Source: Streptomyces agglomeratus (lineage in GTDB: Bacteria; Actinomycetota; Actinomycetes; Streptomycetales; Streptomycetaceae). Taken from it: a stretch of DNA of 64,000 nt. Of the stretch, positions 44,933-52,312 are shown piece after piece (positions within the stretch are counted from its first letter, which is position 1; the number at the start of each line of letters is the position of its first letter). The position numbers and the translations under genes were made by a program. Under the pieces are notes generated by a model that saw only the letters and a list, made by a program, of their open reading frames with translations, searched no databases and was not told where the DNA came from. Location: the NCBI RefSeq assembly GCF_001746415.1, contig NZ_MEHJ01000001.1, positions 3,927,001 to 3,991,000 on the forward strand, in the 5' to 3' direction.

Positions 44933-44972
44933 GTGCCCCCGTACAGGGTGGATCACCTCTGTACGGGGGCAC
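44933..44972 (+). terminator. Hairpin terminator after the ABC permease gene
   Basis: GTGCCCCCGTACAG (44933-44946) and its exact complement (44959-44972) form a 14-bp stem; the 12-nt loop itself contains GGTG/CACC. It lies 40 bases after the stop, ending the PadR-ABC operon. Confidence 0.82.
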
Positions 44973-45009
44973 ACCGTGTGATGACGCACGTGTACGAGAC
45001 AATGGCTGC

Positions 45010-45549
45010 ATGGAGATGCCGAGGAGTGAACGGTCGCAGGAGAGCCCCCATGTCCTGGTCGTAGGGCAGGACGGAATGGCTCTCGGCGGCGCGGAGGACG
45101 AGTCGCGCGAGGTGCCGGTGACAGAGATGGTCGAACAGCCCGCAAAGGTCATGCGCATCGGCAGCATGATCAAGCAACTCCTGGAGGAAGTACGGGCGGC
45201 TCCTCTCGACGAGGCCAGCCGGGTACGGCTCAAGGACATTCACGCCAGCTCCGTCAAGGAGCTCGAAGACGGCCTCGCGCCCGAGCTGGTCGAGGAGTTG
45301 GAGCGGCTCTCGCTGCCGTTCACCGACGAGGCGATCCCCTCCGAGGCGGAACTGCGGATCGCGCAGGCGCAGTTGGTCGGGTGGCTCGAAGGGCTTTTCC
45401 ACGGCATCCAGACGGCGCTCTTCGCCCAGCAGATGGCGGCGCGGGCGCAGCTGGAGCAGATGCGGCGCGCACTTCCGCCCGGCGCGGGTCACGAGGACGA
45501 CGGCCAGGAGGACGGCCACGGGCCGGTGCGCTCGGGGCCGTACCTCTAG
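45010..45549 (+). CDS. bpa: Bacterial proteasome activator (Bpa/PafE family)
   Basis: This 179-aa cytoplasmic protein of the former DUF2587 family has a central helical core (about 40-160: AKVMRIGSMIKQLLEEVRAAPLDEASRVRLKDIH; AELRIAQAQLVGWLEGLFHGIQTALFAQQMAARAQLEQM). The helices form the ATP-independent dodecameric ring that docks on the 20S proteasome. The C-terminus ends GPYL with a penultimate Tyr, corresponding to the GQYL gate-opening tail of the mycobacterial protein. ATG 45010 is chosen; ATG 45016 is equally possible, since no strong ribosome site is seen. The proteasome genes are not in this window. Confidence 0.88.
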   Translation: MEMPRSERSQESPHVLVVGQDGMALGGAEDESREVPVTEMVEQPAKVMRIGSMIKQLLEEVRAAPLDEASRVRLKDIHASSVKELEDGLAPELVEELERLSLPFTDEAIPSEAELRIAQAQLVGWLEGLFHGIQTALFAQQMAARAQLEQMRRALPPGAGHEDDGQEDGHGPVRSGPYL

Positions 45550-45570
45550 ACCGGTTCATCGGCCGGACAG

Positions 45571-45632
45571 TTCATCAGCGCCCGGTTCATCAGCGCCCGG
45601 TTCGATGAGCGCCCGGTTCGATGAGCGCTCAG
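45571..45632. repeat. Short tandem repeats downstream of bpa
   Basis: Two exact 15-base units TTCATCAGCGCCCGG (45571-45585, 45586-45600) are followed by a 16-base variant TTCGATGAGCGCCCGG (45601-45616) and a diverged copy TTCGATGAGCGCTCAGG. They lie in untranslated DNA between the bpa stop and the terminator. Confidence 0.85.
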
Positions 45633-45644
45633 GACCGGTTCATG

Positions 45645-45693
45645 AGCGCGAGAGGCCCGCATCGCCGTCGTGGCGGTGCGGGCCTCTCGCGCT
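45645..45693. terminator. Strong bidirectional hairpin between bpa and the quinone oxidoreductase gene
   Basis: A perfect 17-bp stem (AGCGCGAGAGGCCCGCA, 45645-45661, with its complement at 45677-45693) encloses a 15-nt loop. The two flanking genes converge here. Confidence 0.88.
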
Positions 45694-45710
45694 GCGGCCG
45701 GCAGCCCCGG

Positions 45711-46691
45711 TCAGGGCGTCGTCAGCAGGATCTTGCCGACGTGGTCGCCCGCTTCCAGCGCCCGGTGTGCCTCGGCGGCCTTGGGCATCGGCACGACCCG
45801 GTCCACGACGGGACGCACACGGCCGGTGCTGATCAGCGGCCAGACGTGCTCCCGTACGGCCGCGACGATCGCCGCCTTCTCGCCGAGCGGACGCGCCCGC
45901 AGCGTCGTCGCTGTGATCGCCGCGCGCTTCTTCATCAGCGCGCTCAGGTTGACCTCGCCCTTCACGCCACCCTGCATGCCGATGATCGCGAGGCGGCCGT
46001 TGACGGCGAGCGCCTTCACGTTCCGGTCGAGGTACTTGGCGCCGATGATGTCCAGGACGACGTCCGCGCCGGCCCCGTCGGTGGCCTTGCGCAGCTCCTG
46101 TACGAAATCCTGCTCGCGGTAGTCGATGAGGATGTCGGCGCCCAGCTCCGCGCAGCGCGCCAGCTTCTCGGGGCCGCCGGCCGTCACCGCGACGCGGGCG
46201 CCGACCGCCTTGGCGAGCTGGATCGCCATCGTGCCGATGCCGCTCGCGCCGCCGTGGACCAGCAGCGTCTCGCCCGGCCGGAGGTGCGCGATCATGAAGA
46301 CGTTCGACCAGACCGTCGAGGTCACCTCGGGCAGTGAGGCCGCGGTGACGAGGTCCATGCCGGGCGGCACGGGCAGCAGCTGCCCCGCCGGTACGGCGAC
46401 CTTCTCGGCGTACCCGCCGCCCGTCAGCAGTGCGCACACCTCGTCGCCGACGGACCAGCCGAGGACGCCCGGCCCCAGCGCGGCGATCCGGCCCGAGCAT
46501 TCGAGGCCGGGGTAGGGGGAGGCGCCGGGCGGCGGGTCGTAGAAGCCCTGGCGTTGCAGCAGGTCGGCGCGGTTGACGGCGCTCGCGACGACCTCGACGA
46601 GGACCTCGCCCTCGGCGGGTACGGGATCGGGGACCTCCGCCCATACGAGCGCCTCGGGGCCACCGGGTTCAGGGATCGTGATCGCATACAT
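45711..46691 (-). CDS. NAD(P)H-quinone oxidoreductase, zinc-less MDR (PIG3/Qor type)
   Basis: This 326-aa cytoplasmic oxidoreductase reduces quinones or enones with NADPH. The start is MYAITIPEPGGPEALVWAEVPDP at ATG 46691; the 17 codons upstream in frame look non-coding. The GroES-like N-terminal domain has NRADLLQRQGFYDPPPGASPYPGLECSG, typical of the PIG3 subfamily. The Rossmann part has LVHGGASGIGTMAIQLAK, with a dinucleotide loop A-S-G-I-G. There are no catalytic zinc-binding Cys, as expected for quinone reductases. It is downstream of the channel gene on the same strand, separated by 170 bases that include a tandem duplication. Confidence 0.92.
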   Translation of the reverse strand: MYAITIPEPGGPEALVWAEVPDPVPAEGEVLVEVVASAVNRADLLQRQGFYDPPPGASPYPGLECSGRIAALGPGVLGWSVGDEVCALLTGGGYAEKVAVPAGQLLPVPPGMDLVTAASLPEVTSTVWSNVFMIAHLRPGETLLVHGGASGIGTMAIQLAKAVGARVAVTAGGPEKLARCAELGADILIDYREQDFVQELRKATDGAGADVVLDIIGAKYLDRNVKALAVNGRLAIIGMQGGVKGEVNLSALMKKRAAITATTLRARPLGEKAAIVAAVREHVWPLISTGRVRPVVDRVVPMPKAAEAHRALEAGDHVGKILLTTP

Positions 46692-46799
46692 GGCCGCGAG
46701 GCTACTCCGCACCGGAGCCGAGCACTCCGCCTCCCCGGCCACTCAGCCGCCCGCCCCTTGCTTCAGGTCCGTCCTCCGGCGGTCGCCCCGGCTGTTGTG

Positions 46800-46847
46800 G
46801 ACGCCCCCGTTGCTCCCGGTGGCGACGCCCCCGTTGCTCCCGGTGGC
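46800..46847. repeat. Perfect 24-nt tandem duplication
   Basis: The unit GACGCCCCCGTTGCTCCCGG plus TGGC occurs at 46800-46823 and again immediately at 46824-46847 without a mismatch. It lies in untranslated DNA between the quinone oxidoreductase and channel genes. Perfect identity implies a recent event. Confidence 0.92.
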
Positions 46848-46861
46848 CCGCTCCGGGCCCC

Positions 46862-47959
46862 CTACTCCGGCGACGTCACCCGCATGTCTCCCGCGCTCGT
46901 GACGCCGGGCGAGGCGCGCACGATGGTGATCACCCGGTCCGTCAGCTGGAGTGGGCTGGCCGCCGGGTCGTCGTAACCGAGCAGCCGGTGTCCGCGCAGG
47001 ACGCTGACCACCAGATCGTCGGTCTCCCGCACGTTCCTTCCCACCTCGGCCTTTATCACCGGCCGCTCGATGAGATCGAGACCGCTGCCCTGCTGGATCA
47101 GGTCTTCCATCACCGTGCCGGCGCTGGGGCTGAGCACCGACAGGCCGAGGAGACGGCCGGCCGCGCTGGCACTCGTGATCACGGCGTCGGCGCCCGACTG
47201 ACGCAGCAGCGGCGCGTTCTCCTCCTCACGGACCGCGGCGACGATCTTGGCGCCCCGGTTGAGCTGGCGGGCGGTGAGCGTGACGAGGACCGCTGTGTCG
47301 TCGCGCTGGGTCGAGATGACGACCTGGCGGGCGCGCTGCACCTCGGCACGCAGGAGTACGTCGCTGCGGGTCGCGTCACCCAGGACGCCCGTGAACCCGT
47401 CCGCGTTGGCCGCTTCGATGACCTTCGCGCTCGGGTCGACGACCACGATCTGCTCTTTCCTGAGCCCCGTGGCGGCCAGGGTCTGGATCGCGGAACGACC
47501 CTTGGTGCCGAATCCGACGATGACGGTGTGGTCGCGCAACTGGGACCTCCAGCGGTTCAGCCGCCACTCCTCCCGGGTCCGCTCCGTGAGGACCTCGAGA
47601 GTGGTGCCGACCAGGATGATCAGAAAGAGCACGCGCAGCGGTGTCACCAGCAGCACATTGATGAGCCTGGCGCTGTCGCTGTGCGGCACGATGTCGCCGT
47701 AACCCGTCGTGGAGAGGGTCACGGTGGAGTAGTAGACGGCGTCGAGGAAGTCGACGCTCTCGTCGGCGTTGTCGTGGTAGCCGGCGCGGTCGACGTAGAC
47801 GATGAACACCGTCAGGGCCAGGACCATCATGGCCATCAGCAGCCGCTTGCCGACCTGCCGGAGCGGGCGGTCGACAATGCGGCGCGGCAGCCTGATCCGA
47901 GCGGTGACGAGGTGCTCGTCGGCATGCCTGGCCATCGCATCTTGGCCGGGAAGTTTCAC
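46862..47959 (-). CDS. Two-helix potassium channel with RCK (TrkA-N/TrkA-C) domain
   Basis: This 365-aa protein has one helix (about 40-57), a pore loop with selectivity filter TTGYGD (84-89) and a second helix (about 100-122), the minimal KcsA/MthK channel layout. The cytoplasmic part has TrkA-N (NAD/nucleotide-binding VIVGFGTKGRS, about 145-270) and TrkA-C (about 275-360) domains, so gating by ligand is expected. I take GTG 47959 because AAGGA lies eight bases upstream; this start codon is inside a perfect parS and overlaps the moeA stop (GTGA). ATG 47935 is the alternative, but it has no ribosome site. Confidence 0.9.
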   Translation of the reverse strand: MKLPGQDAMARHADEHLVTARIRLPRRIVDRPLRQVGKRLLMAMMVLALTVFIVYVDRAGYHDNADESVDFLDAVYYSTVTLSTTGYGDIVPHSDSARLINVLLVTPLRVLFLIILVGTTLEVLTERTREEWRLNRWRSQLRDHTVIVGFGTKGRSAIQTLAATGLRKEQIVVVDPSAKVIEAANADGFTGVLGDATRSDVLLRAEVQRARQVVISTQRDDTAVLVTLTARQLNRGAKIVAAVREEENAPLLRQSGADAVITSASAAGRLLGLSVLSPSAGTVMEDLIQQGSGLDLIERPVIKAEVGRNVRETDDLVVSVLRGHRLLGYDDPAASPLQLTDRVITIVRASPGVTSAGDMRVTSPE

Positions 47960-47966
47960 GTGAAAC
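47953..47966. other. Perfect parS (ParB-binding) site
   Basis: GTTTCACGTGAAAC is an exact match to the Streptomyces parS 14-mer. ParB loads here for origin segregation. On the minus strand the same bases carry the moeA stop codon (47958-47956) and the GTG start of the channel gene (47959-47957). Confidence 0.85.
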
Positions 47967-49686
47967 GTCCTTCTGTCCAGGGCAGGTCAAGGATTTCCAG
48001 CTCTTGGCCGGCGCGTGCTCCGCCGGGCGGAACGACGGCCATGCCGTCGGCGGCGGCGATACCGCGGAGCATCGCCGGACCGTTGTAGTGCATTGGCACG
48101 GCCGGCTCCGGCCCGTCGCCGTCCTTGCCTCCGCCGCCCCGGCCTCCGCCGTCCATGCCTCCGCCGTCCATGCCTCCCCGTCGGTGGACGACGGGGACGA
48201 GCCGGGTGTCGTGCGGATGCCCGTTCACGTCGTCCCGTACGGGCGACAGGTACGGCGCGAGGGACGGCCGCCGGGCGCGGGCGCGCAGCAACGGCTCGGC
48301 CAGGGTCAGCAGGCCGGACACGGCGGCCAGCGGATTGCCGGGCAGGCCGACGAGATACCGCTCCCGGGCGGCTTCTTCCTTGCCCGCCGCCTCTTCCCGT
48401 CCCCCGGCGAGGCGCGCCAGGAGCATCGGGTGGCCGGGCCGCACCGCGACACCGTCGACCAGCAGTTCGGCACCGGCCCTGCGCAGGATCGGGTGGACGT
48501 GGTCGACGGGCCCGGACGCCGTACCGCCGGTGGTGACGACGATGTCGGCGTGCGACTCGGTGACGGCGCGGTGGAGTGCGTCGGCGTCATCGCCGAGGTG
48601 CCGCGTACCGATCACCTCGGCGCCGAGGGCGCGCAGCCAGGGGTCGAGGAGCGGGCCGAGGGCGTCGCGGACCATCCCGTCGTGCGGCAGCCCTTCGCCG
48701 AGCAACTCGTCGCCCAGTACGAACACTTCGACGCGCGGCCGGGGCACGACGGACAGCGCGTCATAACCGGCTGCGGCGGCGAGCCCGAGGACGGCCGGGG
48801 TCACGAGGGAACCGGCGGGCAGCAACTGGTCGCCAGTACGGCACTCCTGGCCGCGCGGCCGGATGTCCTGCCCCTGGACGACCTCACGGCGCGCGTACAG
48901 CCGCCCTGCGGCCTCGTCCAGCCGGCCGTGCTCGCTGCGGATCACCGCGGTGGCGTCGGGCGGGACACGGCCTCCGGTGGCGATGCGTACCGCCGCACCG
49001 TCGGCCAGCGCTCCGGGCGCGACCTGACCGGCCAGCAGCTGACCGCCCGCCTCCACGCTCCACCACGGCCCCGGCCCCGCGACCGCCCACCCGTCCATGG
49101 CGGACGTGTCGAAGGAGGGCAGGTCGGTGAGGGCGTCGAGGGGCTCGGCGAGCACCTGCCCGAGGGCCTGCGCGAGCGCCACCCGCCGGGTACGTGCCGA
49201 AGCCGCCGCACCGGCCCGTGCGGCGACGGCGCGGGCGTCGGCCCAGGGCGTTGCACGGGTACGGGATGCGGGCGGGGCGGGCACGGCGGCGGGCAGTCCG
49301 GACCGAGCGGCGAGCCCACCGCCCCGGGCCGCCTGCTCCGACGGCCGGCCGGCTGCCGGGTCCGGGGCCGGGGTCGGGTCCGGGCTCTGCTGGTCCGACG
49401 GGTCCGGGCTCTGCTGATCCGGCGCCGGGTCCGGGTCCGGTGCGGACGCGGGGTCCGGGTGCATGGCCGACGCCGGGTCAGGCGTCGGGCCCGACGCCCG
49501 GTCCGGGCTTCGGTCCGGGTACGACGCCGAGCCCGGGCCGAGGCTCGGGCTCGGGTCCGCCACCGGTTCCAGGGGCGGGCCCGGGTCCCGGTGCGCGGCC
49601 GGGGACAGTGCAGGGGCCGGCGCCGGCTGTGCGGTCCGGCGGACGAGGGCGAGGGCCTCCTCGAACTCGCGGTCCTCCTGGTTCAC
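47956..49686 (-). CDS. moeA: Molybdopterin molybdotransferase MoeA with long N-terminal low-complexity extension
   Basis: This 576-aa protein inserts molybdate into adenylylated molybdopterin. It starts at GTG 49686, overlapping the mobA-fusion stop by four bases. Residues about 1-15 (VNQEDREFEEALALVRRTA) are followed by ~130 residues rich in Asp/Pro/Ser (PDPASAPDPDPAPDQQSPDPS), absent from ordinary MoeA (~400 aa). The catalytic body then begins (VALAQALGQVLAEPL; SFDTSAMDGWAV; ATGGRVPPDATAVIRSE; VVTTGGTASGPVDHVHPIL; LVGLPGNPLAAVSGLL). A second Gly-rich insert (GGMDGGGMDGGGRGGGGKDG) is near the C-terminus. The stop lies in parS and overlaps the channel start. Confidence 0.9.
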   Translation of the reverse strand: MNQEDREFEEALALVRRTAQPAPAPALSPAAHRDPGPPLEPVADPSPSLGPGSASYPDRSPDRASGPTPDPASAMHPDPASAPDPDPAPDQQSPDPSDQQSPDPTPAPDPAAGRPSEQAARGGGLAARSGLPAAVPAPPASRTRATPWADARAVAARAGAAASARTRRVALAQALGQVLAEPLDALTDLPSFDTSAMDGWAVAGPGPWWSVEAGGQLLAGQVAPGALADGAAVRIATGGRVPPDATAVIRSEHGRLDEAAGRLYARREVVQGQDIRPRGQECRTGDQLLPAGSLVTPAVLGLAAAAGYDALSVVPRPRVEVFVLGDELLGEGLPHDGMVRDALGPLLDPWLRALGAEVIGTRHLGDDADALHRAVTESHADIVVTTGGTASGPVDHVHPILRRAGAELLVDGVAVRPGHPMLLARLAGGREEAAGKEEAARERYLVGLPGNPLAAVSGLLTLAEPLLRARARRPSLAPYLSPVRDDVNGHPHDTRLVPVVHRRGGMDGGGMDGGGRGGGGKDGDGPEPAVPMHYNGPAMLRGIAAADGMAVVPPGGARAGQELEILDLPWTEGRFT

Positions 49687-50576
49687 CCCGCGCCGTCTTC
49701 CGTGCCGTGGCCCGCGGCCTCTCCCTTGGCCTCTTCCTCCGCCTCGGCCGCCCAACGGGCAGCGAGCGCGGCGGCCTTGCGAGCCGCCTCGGCGACGGCG
49801 TCCGGCCCGTTGCCGCCCGCCTGTGCCGCCGCGTAGCCCACCAGGAAGGTGGTGAGCGGGGCGGCGGGCCTGGCGACACCGTGCGCGGCGTCGCGGGCGA
49901 GGTCGAGTAGAACGTTGATGTCGACGTCGAGCTCGACGCCGAGTTCGTCCTTGACTGCGGTCATCCATTCATCCAGCACACGCCCATGCTCCCTGATCCT
50001 GGACCGGGCCGCCGCAATGTCCTGCCAGGTGTCGCAGTCGAAGAAGTCGAGCGGCCCGGCGGCGACGCGCGTCAGAGCCAGCTCGTGCGTCAGCAGCCGC
50101 AGCGGCAGCCCGGAGAGCCCGCCGTGTTCGGTGGCGAGCAGCGCCAGTTCGCGGCGCAGTGGTTCGGCGCGGTACGCGGCGACGAGCGGCTGGTCACGCC
50201 CGTCCGCGTCCACGAGCAGCGCCGCCTCGGCCCCACTGCCGTCCAGGGCGTCGAGCAGCCGCTGTACCGTCCCGGTTTCGACGAACGGCAGGTCGGCGGA
50301 GAGTACGAGCAGGTTCCGCGCGGTCGTACCCCGTACACCGGCGTCCAGCGCGGCCAACGGCCCGCCTCCGGCCGGTTCCTCGCGCGCCCACTCGACGGCC
50401 CGCACGGTCGCCCGCCGACCGCCGACCACGACAGTCGTACCGGCCCCGCGGCACACGCCCAGCACCCGGTCCAGCAGGGTCCGCCCGCCCACGCGCACAC
50501 CGGGCTTGTCCACCCCACCGAGCCGCCTGGCGGCCCCTCCGGCCAACACGATGGCGTCGTACGCGGTCGCGGTCAT
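49683..50576 (-). CDS. mobA: MobA-like nucleotidyltransferase fused to a DUF6457 domain
   Basis: This is a 297-aa protein. Residues 1-195 are a MobA-like guanylyl/NTP transferase: LAGGAARRLGGVDKPGVRVGG (nucleotide loop), GGGPLAALDAG, LVLSADLPFVE (metal Asp) and QPLVAAYRAEPL. This activity attaches GMP to molybdopterin to make MGD. Residues about 200-297 form a helical module (LDEWMTAVKDELGVELDVDINVLLDLARDAAHGVARPAAPLTTFLVGYAA) matching DUF6457, normally a separate small protein. The tail is Glu/Ala-rich. It is coupled to moeA by a GTGA overlap, so the two molybdenum-cofactor steps are co-expressed. The ribosome site (ACTCGGGGC) is weak. Confidence 0.85.
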   Translation of the reverse strand: MTATAYDAIVLAGGAARRLGGVDKPGVRVGGRTLLDRVLGVCRGAGTTVVVGGRRATVRAVEWAREEPAGGGPLAALDAGVRGTTARNLLVLSADLPFVETGTVQRLLDALDGSGAEAALLVDADGRDQPLVAAYRAEPLRRELALLATEHGGLSGLPLRLLTHELALTRVAAGPLDFFDCDTWQDIAAARSRIREHGRVLDEWMTAVKDELGVELDVDINVLLDLARDAAHGVARPAAPLTTFLVGYAAAQAGGNGPDAVAEAARKAAALAARWAAEAEEEAKGEAAGHGTEDGAG

Positions 50577-50782
50577 GCCCCGAGTATGCGGGGCGGCGTT
50601 TCCGTTTCCCCACCCCGCCCCCGCCCCGTGACACTTCGCGGTCCGCCGCTCACGGGCGGCAGGCCCCGGGCCCTGGTGGCATGCGGGCCCGGGGCGGAGG
50701 CCCGGTTCGGGAAGGGGCGGGGCGGGAGGGACGGGGCAGGCAGGGCGGGGCGGAACGAGAGAAGGCTCCGCGCCGCGGCTAG
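50577..50782. other. mobA upstream region, G-rich, up to the IS target duplication
   Basis: This 206-base segment contains no supported gene. It must hold the mobA-moeA promoter on the minus strand. Bases 50690-50760 are extremely G-rich (runs of GGGGCGGGG type). It ends with the left CTAG copy flanking the IS element, so the IS sits about 200 bases upstream of mobA. Confidence 0.5.
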
Positions 50783-52312
50783 CGGTGGTTTGTTAGACGG
50801 GGATGTAGAGGTCAAGTGGGTGGCCTGCGCCGACGGCGTTGATCAGTGCTTGGAGTTCGGGCGGTGGGGTGCATTCGTCCATGCGTGCCAGCATCGTTGG
50901 AGGTTGGTCCAGGGAGCGAGCCAGGCGCGGACGGCTCGGATCGCCTTGGGCCAGCTGGCCGGTTGGGGCTGGTGGGGTCTGCTTGGGCCCCCTCTCAGCC
51001 GGTCCCGGCGGCGTCGGGGCGGGCGGGAGCGCAGGGACGGGGGCGGGTTCCCGGTCTGGCGGATGAGCGAACCAGGTGTCCCAGCAGAACGAGAACGCGC
51101 AGGTGACCAGTGTCTGGTGGCGGCGGATGGCGGTGTCGGAACGGACCTGGAAATCGGCCCATCCGAGTTCGTCCTTGACCTGTTTGTAGCTCTGCTCGAT
51201 CCAGTGACGGATGCCGTAGATCCGCACGACTTCGTGCAGGTCAGCGGCGGGATGAGGGTGGTCGGCCTCACGGGGGCCGCCGGGGCGGGGCAGGTCGGTG
51301 GCCAGGTACCAAGTTGCCTGCGCGGGCAGGATGGCCGGGTCGGTGGTGGCCACGACCAGGCGGACGTTTCCGTCCGGACCCCACCAGCCGAGGTGGGCGT
51401 CGGCGGCCCACCAGGTCTCGGTGTGCCCGTTGCGGAAAGTCCGCTCAACCGCGGTCCAGTCCCCGGGATGCTCGGGATTGGTCCAGGTCAGTGCGCGTGC
51501 GGCGTCGACGGGGGTGTAGGCATCCTTGCCGTAGGCCCACGTGCCGTGGCTCGGCTTGAGGGCCATGACGAACGGCAGACCCGCCTCGCCGAGTTGCCGG
51601 CGGAAGCCGTCCTGGTCGCCGTAGGCGCAGTCGGCGGCCACGGCCCGGAAGGCCACCCCGGCAGTCTTGGCGGTGCGGGCGAGTTCGGCTGCGATCTGCA
51701 GTTTCGTGCGGAAGCCGGGGTCGCTCTTGCCGGCGGGGAAGTGACGGGCGGGGCTGTAGGGCACCGCGTGGAGCGGGTAGTAGACGCTCTCGTCGGCCCA
51801 GCAGGTCGTCACGGTGACGATGCCGTTGTCGGTCTTGCCCAGTCGGCCCAGCCACTGCCGCCCGACATGCGCGGTCGCGGTCCCGTCCTTGCGGTCACCC
51901 GAGTCGTCGATCACCAGTACCCCGCCCGCGTGCGGCTCGGTCGCCGGGTCGGCGAGCAGCAGTTCCAACCGGCGGGCGTTGATCTGCTCGTGGTCCCAGG
52001 TCGACTCGGAGAGGAAGAACTGCAGCCGCTGCACCGCCGGGTGCTGGGCTCCGGCCACGGGCTCGGCGCCGGCCAGGCAGGTCAGGGTCTTGTTGCGGTC
52101 CCGCGGCAGCAGCAGCCCGGCGAGGTACTCACGGAACCCGCGTCGCTGGGCCAGCGTGGAGAGCAGGTCATCGAAGCGTGCGGCGTAGGCTTCCAGCGGG
52201 CCAGGAGCCGGCGGGCACGGCACACGACGGGTCATCACAACCCCCAGGCAGCGAGGCGACTTTCCTCTCTACCGGCCTACCCCAACACTGACCCGCCGTC
52301 AACAAACCACCG
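50783..52312 (-). mobile_element. Intact IS701-family insertion sequence
   Basis: The element is 1530 bp. Its ends carry 12-bp perfect inverted repeats: CGGTGGTTTGTT (50783-50794) and AACAAACCACCG (52301-52312), with looser similarity inward. A CTAG target duplication flanks it (50779-50782 and 52313-52316), as expected for IS701 elements, which prefer YTAR sites. One full-length transposase gene lies inside. The right CTAG contains the stop codon of the second bkd E2 gene. Ends, duplication and gene are all intact, so the element is probably young and may still be active. Confidence 0.9.
50793..52235 (-). CDS. IS701-family DDE transposase
   Basis: This is a 480-aa transposase. ATG 52235 follows GGGGG; a GTG directly before it (52238) is an alternative. 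DDE catalytic residues are seen in LVIDDSGDRKDGTATAHVGRQ (Asp), AVAADCAYGDQDGFRRQL (Asp) and RHWIEQSYKQVKDELGWADFQVRSD (Glu). The N-terminal FLSESTWDHEQINARRLELL segment is typical of the family. A Pro-rich stretch (about 400-430) precedes the C-terminus. The stop lies about 10 bases inside the left inverted repeat, so the gene fills the element. It cuts and pastes the IS by acting on the CGGTGGTTTGTT ends. Confidence 0.93.
   Translation of the reverse strand: MTRRVPCPPAPGPLEAYAARFDDLLSTLAQRRGFREYLAGLLLPRDRNKTLTCLAGAEPVAGAQHPAVQRLQFFLSESTWDHEQINARRLELLLADPATEPHAGGVLVIDDSGDRKDGTATAHVGRQWLGRLGKTDNGIVTVTTCWADESVYYPLHAVPYSPARHFPAGKSDPGFRTKLQIAAELARTAKTAGVAFRAVAADCAYGDQDGFRRQLGEAGLPFVMALKPSHGTWAYGKDAYTPVDAARALTWTNPEHPGDWTAVERTFRNGHTETWWAADAHLGWWGPDGNVRLVVATTDPAILPAQATWYLATDLPRPGGPREADHPHPAADLHEVVRIYGIRHWIEQSYKQVKDELGWADFQVRSDTAIRRHQTLVTCAFSFCWDTWFAHPPDREPAPVPALPPAPTPPGPAERGPKQTPPAPTGQLAQGDPSRPRLARSLDQPPTMLARMDECTPPPELQALINAVGAGHPLDLYIPV

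Noticed and set aside
45571..45632. Short regularly spaced repeats considered as a CRISPR array
   Set aside because: Units are 15-16 bases and directly adjacent without unique spacers; no cas genes are present.
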